Position numbers and translations under genes: made by a program
Assembly: GCA_024695935.1 (NCBI GenBank)
Contig: JAILHH010000003.1
Location: forward strand, 62,001-126,000
Source: Acetatifactor sp.
GTDB taxonomy: Bacteria > Bacillota > Clostridia > Lachnospirales > Lachnospiraceae
Length of the DNA stretch: 64,000 bases
Direction of reading: 5' to 3'
In this document: positions 17,494 through 27,236 of the stretch, piece by piece
How the letters are laid out: each line of letters opens with the position of its first letter
How positions within the stretch are numbered: the first letter of the stretch is position 1
Notes under the pieces: generated by a model
What the model was told of the DNA's origin: nothing
Database searches by the model: none
What the model saw: only the letters and a program-made list of their open reading frames with translations

Positions 17494-20400
17494 TTAGCCG
17501 ATCTTTTCTTCGGTAGTTTGATCTTTGTCTACTCTTTTCTGGGCAGTGGAGAGCATCAGTTTGATACGGTTTAACTGGTTTACTTCGCTGGCTCCCGGGT
17601 CAAAGTCGATGGCTACGATATTGGCTTCGGGATAAACTTTTCTCAGGGTTTTGATGACACCCTTTCCCACAACATGGTTTGGCAGACAGCCGAAGGGCTG
17701 CGTACAAACGATGTTTGGAACATCCTCTTTTATGAGCTCCACCATTTCTCCCGTCAAAAACCATCCTTCACCGGTCTGATTGCCGATGGATACGATATCT
17801 TCGGCGTATTTTACAGTAGTCTTTATGGGATTCGGAGGGTCAAAATGTTTACTCTTTTTAAAGGCTTCATTTGAGGCTTTTCTCAAAACATGCTCAATGA
17901 TCCAGATGCCGGCCTTTGAAACAAGGGCGGATTTTTTGCCTGTGCCAAGGTGCTCTGCCTTATAAATCTGATTTTCAAAGCAGTAGAGCATAAAGTCCAT
18001 GAGATCAGGGACCACTGCTTCGGCGCCTTCTTTTTCGAGTAACTCCACGAGGTGGTTATTTCCTGCAGGTGAAAACTTAACCAGGATCTCGCCAACGATT
18101 CCGACTCTGGGCTTCTTTATGTCTAAAACAGGCAGTTCATCAAATTCTTTTATTATCTGACGGCATACTCTGTAATATTTAGAGAGGCTTACATGCTTTG
18201 CGGACACCAGATTCATGCAGACTTTTTTCCACTTGTCATGGAGTGCGTTTGCCGAACCGGGGATTTTTTCATAGGGCCTGGTGCGATATACGACTCTCAT
18301 AAATATATCACCAAAGGAAGCGGCCATGGCTACACGGACCAGCATATCGGCGCTTACCTTAAAGCCCGGATTTGTCTCCATTCCGTTTAAGTTAAGGGAG
18401 ATTACGGGGATCTGTTCCATGCCGGCCTTTTTTAAGGCACGTCTTATGAAGCCCACATAGTTTGAGGCTCTGCATCCGCCACCGGTCTGAGTCATTATGA
18501 GGGCTGTCCTGTCAAGGTCGTATTTTCCGCTTTGAAGTGCCTCCATCATCTGACCCACAACAAGGAGGGAAGGGTAGCAGGCATCATTGTTTACATACTT
18601 AAGGCCCACGTCCACGGAATGCTTGTTGTCATTGTCTAAGACTTTTACCTTATATCCTGCTCCGTTAAAGCCTTTTTCCATGATCTCCATATGGATGGGA
18701 GACATCTGGGGGCAGAGTATGGTATAGTTTTTTTTCATAAGCTTGTCGAATATACGACGATTGATGGCAGTGGGCTTTACATCTGCTTTTTTGCCCTGGC
18801 GTTTTCGTACATTTATGGCGGCGAGCAGTGATCTGATTCGGATCCTTGCGGCACCCAGGTTATTGACTTCATCAATCTTTAAGCATGTATATATCTTGTT
18901 TGAACCTGAAAGTATATCATTTACCTGGTCGGTGGTAACTGCATCAAGACCGCATCCGAAGGAATTAAGCTGAATGATATCCAGATTGTCCACAGTCCTT
19001 ACGTAGCTTGCGGCAGCATAGAGCCTTGAATGGTACATCCACTGATCGCTTACGATAAGAGGTCTCTCAGGGTGACCGAGATGTGATATGGAATCCTCGG
19101 TTAATACTGCCATATCATATCCTGTGATAAGCTCAGGTATACCGTGGTTGATCTCAGGGTCTATATGATAAGGACGGCCGGCAAGGACAATACCGTGTTT
19201 TCCGGTTTCCTTCAGATATCGAAGGACTTCCTCACCCTTTTCGCTAATGTCTTTTCTGACCTTTGCAGCTTCATCCCAAGCCAGGATCACGGCATTTTTT
19301 ATCTCTTTTTCGGGAATCTTATCAAATTCATCCTTTAATGCCTCAGTGATGGTATCAACACTCTTAAATGACATAAAGGGATTTCTGAACCTTACATTGT
19401 TGGCAGTAAGGCTTTCCACGTTATTTTTAATATTTTCGGAGTATGAGGTTACGATGGGGCAGTTGTAGTGATTGCCTGCTCCTTCGACCTCTTTTCTCTC
19501 ATAGAAAACTGCGGGATAAAAAATCTCTTTTACACCGTTTTGGATAAGCCATTCCACGTGTCCGTGAGCCAGCTTTGCGGGGTAACATTCCGATTCACTG
19601 GGAATGGATTCGATACCCATTTCATAGATCTTTCTGGTGGAAGTGGGGGAGAGGACAACTCTGTAACCCAAGGTAGTAAAAAATGTATGCCAGAAAGGAT
19701 AATTTTCGTACATATTGAGGACTCTGGGAAGACCGATGGTGCCTCTTTTTGCCTCAGATTCCGAAAGAGGTTCATAGTCAAAGATCCTCTTTAATTTATA
19801 TTCATAGAGATTTGGAACATTGTTTGCGTTCTTTACTCCGCCGATACCTCTCTCACAGCGGTTTCCGGAAATGTATCTTCTTCCGTCGGAGAATTTATTG
19901 ATGGTTAGACGGCAGTTGTTGGTACATTTACCGCATTTTGCCATGGAAGTCTCAAATTTCAAGGCACAGATGTCTTCAAAGGAGAGCATGGTGGTATTGT
20001 ACCCTTCCTCATATCTGTCTCTTGCGATAAGAGCGGCACCGAAGGCGCCCATGATACCGGCAATGTCGGGCCTTATGGCATTGCAGCCTGCTATCTTTTC
20101 AAAGCTTCTTAAAACTGCATCATTATAAAAGGTTCCGCCCTGGACCACGATGTTACGGCCAAGTTCTGAGGCATCTGAAACTTTGATCACTTTAAACAGA
20201 GCATTTTTTATAACGGAGTAGGCAAGTCCTGCGGATATGTCAGCCACGGAAGCACCTTCCTTTTGCGCCTGTTTAACCTTTGAATTCATGAATACGGTAC
20301 ATCTGGTACCAAGGTCAATGGGATGCTTTGCAAAGAGGGCTTCTCTTGCAAATTCCTGAACAGAAAGTGCCAGGGAAACGGCAAAGGTCTCTATAAAGGA

Positions 20401-21765
20401 TCCGCATCCTGAGGAACATGCCTCATTTAACTGTACGGAATCCACCGTGCCGTTTTTGATCTTTATGCATTTCATATCCTGACCGCCGATATCCAGAATA
20501 CAGTCAACCTTTGGATCGAAAAATGCAGCGGCGGTATAGTGGGCGATGGTCTCAACCTCGCCGTCGTCAAGCTTTAATGCCGCTTTTAACAATGCTTCAC
20601 CATATCCCGTTGAACAGGAGCGAAGGATCTTTACGCCTTCGGGAAGCATGGAATAGATCTCTTTTATGGAACGGATAGCCGTCAAAAGAGGTGAACCGTT
20701 ATTATTTGAATAGAATGAGTAGAGCAGTGTTCCGTCCTCACCCACAAGGGCGATCTTTGTGGTGGTGGAACCTGCGTCAATTCCCAAAAAGGCATTTCCT
20801 TTGTATGTGGACAGGTCCCCTTTTTTTACCTTTGTGAGGGCATGTCTGTCTGAAAAGGTACGATATTCCTCCTCATTTTTAAAGAGGGGATCGAGTCTTT
20901 CCACCTCAAAATCCATTTTGATATCGCCGGAAAGTTTTCCGGTCATATCACTGAGTGAATAATATATATCCTCTTTTGCATTTAGAGCTGAGCCAATGGC
21001 TGCAAAAAGATGAGAATTTTCCAGGTCTATGGTATGCTCTGCATCCAGCTTTAAGGTGCGGATGAAGGCATTTTTTAGTTCGGATAAATAGTGAAGGGGT
21101 CCTCCCAAAAAGGCCACATGTCCGCGGATAGGTTTACCGCAGGCAAGGCCTGAGATCGTCTGATTTACTACAGCCTGAAAGATGGAAGCGGAGAGATCGG
21201 GCTTTGTGGCTCCTTCGTTTATAAGGGGTTGAATGTCCGTCTTTGCAAAAACTCCGCATCTGGCTGCGATGGTATAGAGAGACTGATAGCTTTTTGCATA
21301 TTCGTTAAGGCCTGATGCATCGGTTTTTAAAAGTGAAGCCATCTGGTCGATAAATGAACCCGTACCGCCTGCACAGATACCGTTCATTCGCTGTTCCACG
21401 TTTCCGTTTTCAAAATAGATGATCTTTGCGTCCTCGCCTCCAAGCTCGATGGCCACATCGGTCCGGGGAGCGAAAGTTTCAAGTGAGGTTGCTACAGCTA
21501 TGACTTCCTGAGTAAAGGGGATGTTTAAATGATTTGCAAGTGTGAGACCGCCGGAACCTGTGATCATGGGAAAAACGGTAATATCCCCAAGTTTTTCATA
21601 TGCCTCGTTTACAAGCTCAAACAGTGTTTCTCTGATATTGGCATGATGTCTCTTATAATCGGAGAAAAGAATGTTTTTATCCCCGTCAAGTACTGCGATC
21701 TTTACGGTCGTGGATCCGATATCGATTCCCAGGGATGCCTGTCCTTCTAACAATTTCATAATCAT
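17494..21765 (-). CDS. Giant 2-hydroxyacyl-CoA dehydratase activase-related protein
   Basis: A 1423-aa cytoplasmic protein of the BadF/BadG/BcrA/BcrD family. Two ASKHA ATPase modules are in tandem. The first (about 10-260) has [15 protein letters not shown] and [15 protein letters not shown]. The second (about 325-590) has [25 protein letters not shown] and [16 protein letters not shown] Cys-rich [10 protein letters not shown] segment near 610-640 precedes a DUF2229-like and HgdB-like C-terminal half. Activases use ATP to push an electron from a 4Fe-4S cluster into a dehydratase or double-cubane reductase. Here activator and probable acceptor are fused in one chain, a known but uncharacterised clostridial architecture. 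The substrate is unknown. ATG 21759 is an alternative start. It is transcribed alone. Confidence 0.85.
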   Translation of the reverse strand: MIMKLLEGQASLGIDIGSTTVKIAVLDGDKNILFSDYKRHHANIRETLFELVNEAYEKLGDITVFPMITGSGGLTLANHLNIPFTQEVIAVATSLETFAPRTDVAIELGGEDAKIIYFENGNVEQRMNGICAGGTGSFIDQMASLLKTDASGLNEYAKSYQSLYTIAARCGVFAKTDIQPLINEGATKPDLSASIFQAVVNQTISGLACGKPIRGHVAFLGGPLHYLSELKNAFIRTLKLDAEHTIDLENSHLFAAIGSALNAKEDIYYSLSDMTGKLSGDIKMDFEVERLDPLFKNEEEYRTFSDRHALTKVKKGDLSTYKGNAFLGIDAGSTTTKIALVGEDGTLLYSFYSNNNGSPLLTAIRSIKEIYSMLPEGVKILRSCSTGYGEALLKAALKLDDGEVETIAHYTAAAFFDPKVDCILDIGGQDMKCIKIKNGTVDSVQLNEACSSGCGSFIETFAVSLALSVQEFAREALFAKHPIDLGTRCTVFMNSKVKQAQKEGASVADISAGLAYSVIKNALFKVIKVSDASELGRNIVVQGGTFYNDAVLRSFEKIAGCNAIRPDIAGIMGAFGAALIARDRYEEGYNTTMLSFEDICALKFETSMAKCGKCTNNCRLTINKFSDGRRYISGNRCERGIGGVKNANNVPNLYEYKLKRIFDYEPLSESEAKRGTIGLPRVLNMYENYPFWHTFFTTLGYRVVLSPTSTRKIYEMGIESIPSESECYPAKLAHGHVEWLIQNGVKEIFYPAVFYERKEVEGAGNHYNCPIVTSYSENIKNNVESLTANNVRFRNPFMSFKSVDTITEALKDEFDKIPEKEIKNAVILAWDEAAKVRKDISEKGEEVLRYLKETGKHGIVLAGRPYHIDPEINHGIPELITGYDMAVLTEDSISHLGHPERPLIVSDQWMYHSRLYAAASYVRTVDNLDIIQLNSFGCGLDAVTTDQVNDILSGSNKIYTCLKIDEVNNLGAARIRIRSLLAAINVRKRQGKKADVKPTAINRRIFDKLMKKNYTILCPQMSPIHMEIMEKGFNGAGYKVKVLDNDNKHSVDVGLKYVNNDACYPSLLVVGQMMEALQSGKYDLDRTALIMTQTGGGCRASNYVGFIRRALKKAGMEQIPVISLNLNGMETNPGFKVSADMLVRVAMAASFGDIFMRVVYRTRPYEKIPGSANALHDKWKKVCMNLVSAKHVSLSKYYRVCRQIIKEFDELPVLDIKKPRVGIVGEILVKFSPAGNNHLVELLEKEGAEAVVPDLMDFMLYCFENQIYKAEHLGTGKKSALVSKAGIWIIEHVLRKASNEAFKKSKHFDPPNPIKTTVKYAEDIVSIGNQTGEGWFLTGEMVELIKEDVPNIVCTQPFGCLPNHVVGKGVIKTLRKVYPEANIVAIDFDPGASEVNQLNRIKLMLSTAQKRVDKDQTTEEKIG

Positions 21766-21790
21766 TTACCACCTTCATCAGTACATAGAT

Positions 21791-21880
21791 GAAAACGCTT
21801 CGCTTTTTTCACCCATGATCAGCAGTCGCCAAATGCCTGCTCGAGTAAACTCGACAGTCACTTGGCTCGTTGCCATAACG
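21791..21880. repeat. Dispersed intergenic repeat, copy 1
   Basis: An element of about 65-90 bp whose core runs GATCAGCAGTCGCC (21817) to GTTGCCATAAC (21879). It includes an internal palindrome built on CTGCTCGAG and CTCGACAG. A second copy lies at 21929-22019 in the same direction, and inverted copies lie near 35.0 kb. It carries no open frame of note. Confidence 0.8.
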
Positions 21881-21891
21881 TTAGTGTTATA

Positions 21892-21921
21892 CAACTTGCA
21901 ATCATGTCTTCTTGCAAGTTG
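21892..21921. repeat. Perfect 10-bp-arm hairpin between the two repeat copies
   Basis: CAACTTGCAA (21892-21901) and TTGCAAGTTG (21912-21921) flank a 10-base loop. No T tract adjoins, so a terminator is less likely than a structural part of the repeat array. Confidence 0.6.
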
Positions 21922-21928
21922 ATCACTT

Positions 21929-22019
21929 CGAATCCGCTGCGCTTCTTCTCAGTGATTAGCAGTCGCCAAATGCCTGCTCGAGTAAACTCGGCAGTCACTT
22001 GGCTCGTTGCCATAACATA
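21929..22019. repeat. Dispersed intergenic repeat, copy 2
   Basis: Core GATTAGCAGTCGCC to GTTGCCATAAC (about 21954-22017), nearly identical to copy 1 and starting 137 bp later. Flanking GCGCTTCTTCTC resembles the CGCTTTTTTCAC before copy 1, so the repeat unit extends upstream of the core. With copy 1 and the hairpin it accounts for most of the 421-bp gap between the activase gene and the rhomboid-like gene. Confidence 0.8.
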
Positions 22020-22117
22020 ATGCTCAATGGTGAAATTATAAATCTTATTTTTTTTATTTGCAACTTTACCACGTCAGATTAGTGATTAAATATTTATAAA
22101 CACCTATTAAAAAATAA

Positions 22118-22146
22118 TTGGGACGTTTACGAAAGAAAGTTAAAAT
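22118..22146 (+). promoter_or_regulatory. Promoter for the rhomboid-like gene cluster
   Basis: TTGGGA (22118-22123), a 17-bp spacer and TAAAAT (22141-22146). It lies 40 bp upstream of the ATG at 22187, with a TAAGGAG site between. Confidence 0.55.
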
Positions 22147-22186
22147 GATAAAATGATTTCAGATTATTTTTAAGGAGTTTTGGTTT

Positions 22187-23086
22187 ATGAAGAGAAAGAA
22201 AACCGCTGAGGATATTTTGGGCAGATTCGCCATACCGAATCTGACAATGGTTCTTATCGTATGCTATATAATAGGTTATATCATCCAGATATTTTCTCCT
22301 GATATCATTGATTTTTTATCCCTTAATCCTTATGCCATAGTATATCATCTGCAGCTGTGGAGACTTGTTTCATGGCTTTTGATCCCACCCGGACAGTTGA
22401 GCATATTTACAGTGATCATGCTGTTTTTCTATTATAGCATAGGTACCACTTTAGAGAGGACCTGGGGAGTCTTCAGATATAACACATTTTTGTGGACAGG
22501 TATGATCTTTACCATTTTGTCCTCATTGTTATGGCTTGCGGTGGTGCTTATATTTAACGGTGATGGAATGGGTAATATTCTGATAAACGGACTTTATTAT
22601 CCTGCAGAGACCTATTTTTATTATATGGCACCGTCATTCAGTACTTATTATATAAACCTTTCAATTTTCCTTGCCTTCGCCATCACATATCCGAACATGC
22701 AGGTACTCTTGATGTTCGTTATTCCCGTAAAGGTAAAATGGCTTGGAATCCTGGATGTGGTAATGCTGGTCTATGAGATGATCACAGGCGGCCTTGCCCT
22801 TAAATTTGTCATTGCGGCAGCCCTTTTAAATGTACTTATCTTTTATCTGACCACAAAGAATCTGTCATATTTAAGGCCTGATCAGATCCGCAGAAGGACA
22901 GAATTTAAGAGAAAAGTTGCAAAGGGTGAGTCCATGAACCCCGCAATAACCAGGCATAAATGCGCCATTTGCGGCATCACAGAAAAGGATAATCCTCATA
23001 TGGAATTCAGATTCTGTTCAAAGTGTAACGGCAATTACGAATATTGCAGTGAGCATCTATTCACACATGAGCATAAATTAAAATAG
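22187..23086 (+). CDS. Rhomboid-like membrane protein lacking the catalytic serine, with zinc-ribbon tail
   Basis: A 299-aa polytopic protein with five or six hydrophobic segments up to about residue 225. The layout resembles rhomboid/derlin proteins, including LQLWRLVSWLLIPPG, the TM1-2 region of that fold. No GxSG motif, which would carry the catalytic serine, occurs in any helix, so it is probably a non-proteolytic relative. The C terminus has paired cysteines (C-x2-C, C-x2-C, then C-x2-H) from CAICGITEKD to CSEH, a likely zinc ribbon. It starts a cluster with the sigma-like protein 11 bp downstream. The function is unknown. Confidence 0.7.
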   Translation: MKRKKTAEDILGRFAIPNLTMVLIVCYIIGYIIQIFSPDIIDFLSLNPYAIVYHLQLWRLVSWLLIPPGQLSIFTVIMLFFYYSIGTTLERTWGVFRYNTFLWTGMIFTILSSLLWLAVVLIFNGDGMGNILINGLYYPAETYFYYMAPSFSTYYINLSIFLAFAITYPNMQVLLMFVIPVKVKWLGILDVVMLVYEMITGGLALKFVIAAALLNVLIFYLTTKNLSYLRPDQIRRRTEFKRKVAKGESMNPAITRHKCAICGITEKDNPHMEFRFCSKCNGNYEYCSEHLFTHEHKLK

Positions 23087-23097
23087 ACGGAGATGTT

Positions 23098-23841
23098 ATG
23101 AATAAAGAAGTTTTATTTGCAAAAAAACTTGAAGAAGTAAGGGCTCTTGCGGGGAGCCAGGGTAACTGCGTTTCTGAACAACAGGTTCAGGAAGCCTTTA
23201 AAGAACTTGATTTTGGCGGCGAGCAGCTACAGATGGTATATGACTATCTGGTGAAGCATAAAGTTGGTATCGGAAAGCCTCTTGATGAAGAGGATTATCT
23301 GACCGATGAAGAAAAAAATTACCTGGACAATTATCTGGAAAGCTTAAATGAGTTAAAGGATTATTCAAAGGGCGAGAGAGAAGCTTTTTTGATCGGAGCC
23401 ATGTCAAAGGATGAATACAGCAGGGGCATGCTCATTGAAAGCTTTTTAAAGGATGTTGTGGATATCGCAAAGATCTATACCGGTCAGGGAGTTTTGCTGG
23501 AAGATCTGATAGGTGAAGGAAATCTGGCACTGACCCTTGGAAGCAGCCTCTTATCTACGGCCGAAAATGTGGAGGAAGCGGAAGGAATGCTCATCAAGAC
23601 CATCATGGACAGAATGGAAGAACTTGTGGCGGAGCAGGAGTCTGCGGATAAGACTGACAAAAAGATCGAAGACAGAGTAAACCGTGTAAATGACAAGGCA
23701 AAGGAGCTCTATGACGATCTGCTCAGAAAAGTCACTGTTTCGGAGCTTGCAAAGGAGATGGGCCTTACTGAAAGCTATATCCGTGAGACAGTTAAGATGA
23801 GCGGACGAAAGATCGAATATATCGAGGACGAAAATGAGTAA
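23098..23841 (+). CDS. Truncated sigma-70-like protein without promoter-recognition region
   Basis: A 247-aa protein. Residues about 100-148 resemble sigma-70 regions 2.1-2.2, the core RNA polymerase-binding part (VDIAKIYTGQGVLLEDLIGE compares well with the RpoD consensus). Residues 190-245 resemble region 3 (TVSELAKEMGLTESYIRE). Regions 2.3-2.4, which melt and read the -10 element, are replaced by an acidic helix (ENVEEAEGMLIKTIMDRMEE). Region 4, which reads the -35, is absent. It may bind RNA polymerase core without acting as a standard sigma factor (inference). The start has a CGGAG site. It overlaps the next gene by 8 bases. Confidence 0.65.
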   Translation: MNKEVLFAKKLEEVRALAGSQGNCVSEQQVQEAFKELDFGGEQLQMVYDYLVKHKVGIGKPLDEEDYLTDEEKNYLDNYLESLNELKDYSKGEREAFLIGAMSKDEYSRGMLIESFLKDVVDIAKIYTGQGVLLEDLIGEGNLALTLGSSLLSTAENVEEAEGMLIKTIMDRMEELVAEQESADKTDKKIEDRVNRVNDKAKELYDDLLRKVTVSELAKEMGLTESYIRETVKMSGRKIEYIEDENE

Positions 23842-24256
23842 TTATTCCACATACGAAGACAACAAATACTGCATTCAGGAAATCAGCACTTTATTTTTGG
23901 GAGTCAAATATACTTTGGAGGAGCTTTTAGAGGATGAGAACATCCCTGCAAAACTCCAGATAATCTTTCAAAGATATATTTTAGAGGATGCGGATCCGGA
24001 GGATACTCTCGAGACAAATATATATTATCTCACAAATAAATCCCCGGCCCTTAGGGTTTACAGGCAGTTAAAATGCAAAGTAAAGATAAATGTCATCGAG
24101 GAAAAGAAGTCATTATTCAAAGGAAAAAGGTCAGAATATGTGACGAAGGTGGTTCCCGTTGACACTATTGCTGCAATGTCTCCCCATGAAAAAGAGAAAA
24201 AAGGTCTTGTGGTGAGTGAACTCTCCATAAGCAAACTTGCCATGATGGCATTTTAA
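23834..24256 (+). CDS. Hypothetical protein, overlaps the sigma-like gene
   Basis: 140 aa, soluble, no recognised domain. The N-terminal half is acidic and Tyr-rich (EDNKYCIQEISTLFLG). The C-terminal half is basic, with KKSLFKGKRSEY, and ends hydrophobic. It begins 8 bases before the stop of the sigma-like gene, implying translational coupling, and ends 24 bp before the M16C peptidase. It could be a partner of the sigma-like protein, but that rests only on position. Confidence 0.7.
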   Translation: MSNYSTYEDNKYCIQEISTLFLGVKYTLEELLEDENIPAKLQIIFQRYILEDADPEDTLETNIYYLTNKSPALRVYRQLKCKVKINVIEEKKSLFKGKRSEYVTKVVPVDTIAAMSPHEKEKKGLVVSELSISKLAMMAF

Positions 24257-24280
24257 AAATACAGGCAAAACGGAGTTTAT

Positions 24281-27199
24281 ATGAAGATAGAAGAATTAAA
24301 GGCATACGAGATCAAAGAACACAGATTTATAGAGGATTTAAACAGTGACTCTTACATCCTGCGTCACAAAAAGACAGGAGCCAGAGTCGCTCTTTTATTG
24401 AATGATGACAATAACAAGACTTTTTATATAGGATTCAGGACACCCAACATGAACTCAACGGGTGTGGCTCATATCCTCGAGCATTCGGTGCTCTGCGGAT
24501 CAAAGCTTTATCCTATTAAGGACCCGTTTGGAGAGTTTGAAAAGACCAGCGTAAACACTTTCCAGAATGCAATGACATACCCTGATAAGACCATTTACCC
24601 TCTTGCAAGCTGCAACGAGACGGATCTGAACAACCTGATGCACATGTATCTGGATGCGGTATTTAATCCAAACATCTATGAGAACGAGATGATCTTCAGA
24701 CAGGAAGGCTGGAGATATGAGATCGATGAAAACACCGGCGACCTTACCATAAACGGTGTGGTATTAAATGAGATGAAGGGAGTATTCTCAAATCCCGACG
24801 AGATTTTTTCAAGAAACATTTTCGATTCCCTCTATCCCGACACGGAGTACGGGTTTGAGAGCGGTGGAGACCCGGAAGTGATCCCCGAGCTTTCATATGA
24901 GGAGTTTCTGGATTTCCACAGAAGATATTATCATCCTTCAAACAGCTATATCTATCTCTACGGAAATATGGACATGGCTGAGAAACTGGATTTCATTGAC
25001 AGGGAATATCTCTCAAAATATGACAGGCTGGAGATCGATTCCATGGTAAAGAGCCAGAAGGCTTTTGACGCACCCAGGAAAATGACTATCCCATGCCCCA
25101 TAAATGACGATGAGGATGAGATCGAAAACACTTACGTATCTCTTAACTACGCATTCCCGGAAGGAACTGATCCCGAGACCTATGTGGCTATGGAGATTCT
25201 GGATTATGCTCTTTGCTCGGCACCGGGAGCATATGTTTACCAGAAACTTATGGACAAGGGCCTTGGAAACGAGATCTACTCAGACTATGAAAACGGCATC
25301 AAGCAGCCTTTCTTTTCATTTGTATCAAGGGGTATCGAAAGAGAGCGGTTCGGTGAATTTGAGGCGGCTGTAAAGGAAGCTCTCACAGATATAGTCAATA
25401 ACGGCTTTGACAAAAAAGCCCTGCTTGCAGGTATCAATACATTTGAGTTTAAATTCAAGGAGGCAGACAGCGGCAGAACTCCCGTGGGACTTATCTACGG
25501 AATCCAGATGCTGGACAGCTGGCTCTACAATGAGGATGCTGTATTTGACCTGTTGGAGATAAATAACGTATTTGAGTCCCTTAAGAAAAAAGTTGACACA
25601 GGATACTTTGAGGGCCTTGTAAAGAAGCATTTCCTGGAAAACAGTCATGCCACACTCCTTACCATGATCCCCGAAAAGGGCCTTCAGACAAAGAAGGATG
25701 AGGAGGAAAGAGCCCGCCTTGAAAAGTTAAAAGCTTCCATGAAGGCAGAGGAACTTGAAAGCATCAGGGAAAAATGCGAAGCCTTGAAAGTATGGCAGGA
25801 AACTCCCGATTCAGAGGAAGCACTTGGCAGGATCCCTCAGTTGAAACTCTCTGACCTTGAGAAAAAGGCGGAAAAGCTTACAAATCAGGTTGTGGAGCAT
25901 GAGAGAGTAAAGATCCTGTTCCATGATCTTTTTACAAAGAAGATCGGCTATATCAGACTGATATTTAGTATTGATGAGATACCGCTTGAGTATTTAAAGT
26001 ACCTGGGAATCTTCAAAGGGTGCTTCAGCGTCATGGATACGAAGAATTATAAATATGCTGATCTTAACAACGAGATCAATTTAAAGACCGGCGGAATCTA
26101 TCCTGTCACAAATATGTATAACAGCTGCGTAAAAAAGGATGAATACAAGCTTACATTTGAGATCAAATTAAAGGCGTTTTATGAAAACATCCATGATGCC
26201 TTTGAATTCGTAAAGGAGCTTATCCTCAATACAAAATATGATGACGGGAAGAGACTTCGCGAGATCATAAGTGAGGGAAAGAGTACCCTGCAGGGACAGA
26301 TGATGCAAAGCTCCCACAGCGTGGCTCTTCACAGATCCGCTTCATATGTTAACAGATATTCAAAGATTAACGAGATCATTAACGGTGTGGATTTCTACGA
26401 ATTTGTATCTGACCTTGATGAGCATTTTGATGAGAAAAAGGAAGAGATCGTTGCAGCATTAAATACTCTGGTAAAAATGATATTCAGAGAAGAGAATCTC
26501 ATGTTTGACTTTATAGGAGACAGGGAAGGACTTGAGATCCTTGAAAAAGAGATCGCTTCCGTAAAGAAATATCTCTTTACCGAGGAAGTTAAAAAGGAAA
26601 GATACGTTCCGGAACTTAAGATCTTAAACGAGGGACTTACCACTTCCGGAAGAGTACAGTTTGTGTGCAGAGGCGGTATGTTTATAGATGACCTTAAGGA
26701 TTACAAGGGTTCTTTAAAGGTATTAAATAACGTTCTGACATACGGCTATCTTCATGAGAGTGTGAGAGTAAAGGGCGGTGCCTACGGATGCTTTGGAGGA
26801 TTTTCCAGAAACGGATACGGATTCTTTATTTCTTACAGAGATCCTAATCTTAAGGGAACCGTTGACGTGTTTGAAAAGGTACCCGAGGCTGTGGAAAACT
26901 TAGAATTAAATGAAAAGCAGCTTGAGGGATTTGTCATAAGTACGGCGGGAGACCTGGATAAGCCCATGACCCCGTCCCTAAAGGGTCTCACGGACTTAAC
27001 GGCATATATGCAGGGACTTACGGATGAGATGCTCCAAAAGGAGAGGGATGAGATATTAAACACTTCCCTTGAGGATTTAAGGGGACTGTCAAAATATATG
27101 AAGGCAATCCTTGATAATAACATCATCTGCGTTGTTGGAAATATCGATGCGATCAACAGGGAGAAGGACCTGTTTGGTACCATCAGAAATCTGGTATAA
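24281..27199 (+). CDS. M16C zinc metallopeptidase (PreP/Cym1-like)
   Basis: A 972-aa peptidase of the pitrilysin family, subfamily C. The inverted zinc motif H-x2-E-H is at residues 64-68 (HILEH), with the third ligand Glu in VVLNEMKGVF. The N-terminal region GSKLYPIKDPFGEFEKTSVN is typical of presequence-protease-like enzymes. A charged hinge near 475-525 separates two peptidase halves, the second inactive, as in the family. There is no signal peptide, so it probably degrades short peptides in the cytoplasm. Confidence 0.92.
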   Translation: MKIEELKAYEIKEHRFIEDLNSDSYILRHKKTGARVALLLNDDNNKTFYIGFRTPNMNSTGVAHILEHSVLCGSKLYPIKDPFGEFEKTSVNTFQNAMTYPDKTIYPLASCNETDLNNLMHMYLDAVFNPNIYENEMIFRQEGWRYEIDENTGDLTINGVVLNEMKGVFSNPDEIFSRNIFDSLYPDTEYGFESGGDPEVIPELSYEEFLDFHRRYYHPSNSYIYLYGNMDMAEKLDFIDREYLSKYDRLEIDSMVKSQKAFDAPRKMTIPCPINDDEDEIENTYVSLNYAFPEGTDPETYVAMEILDYALCSAPGAYVYQKLMDKGLGNEIYSDYENGIKQPFFSFVSRGIERERFGEFEAAVKEALTDIVNNGFDKKALLAGINTFEFKFKEADSGRTPVGLIYGIQMLDSWLYNEDAVFDLLEINNVFESLKKKVDTGYFEGLVKKHFLENSHATLLTMIPEKGLQTKKDEEERARLEKLKASMKAEELESIREKCEALKVWQETPDSEEALGRIPQLKLSDLEKKAEKLTNQVVEHERVKILFHDLFTKKIGYIRLIFSIDEIPLEYLKYLGIFKGCFSVMDTKNYKYADLNNEINLKTGGIYPVTNMYNSCVKKDEYKLTFEIKLKAFYENIHDAFEFVKELILNTKYDDGKRLREIISEGKSTLQGQMMQSSHSVALHRSASYVNRYSKINEIINGVDFYEFVSDLDEHFDEKKEEIVAALNTLVKMIFREENLMFDFIGDREGLEILEKEIASVKKYLFTEEVKKERYVPELKILNEGLTTSGRVQFVCRGGMFIDDLKDYKGSLKVLNNVLTYGYLHESVRVKGGAYGCFGGFSRNGYGFFISYRDPNLKGTVDVFEKVPEAVENLELNEKQLEGFVISTAGDLDKPMTPSLKGLTDLTAYMQGLTDEMLQKERDEILNTSLEDLRGLSKYMKAILDNNIICVVGNIDAINREKDLFGTIRNLV

Positions 27200-27236
27200 A
27201 TTTTTTAGGTCAGGCTGTGAAAGGGGAATTTTTAAG

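Noticed and set aside
21892-21921. Bidirectional terminator
   Set aside because: The stem is good but neither side has a T tract, and it lies within the dispersed repeat array.
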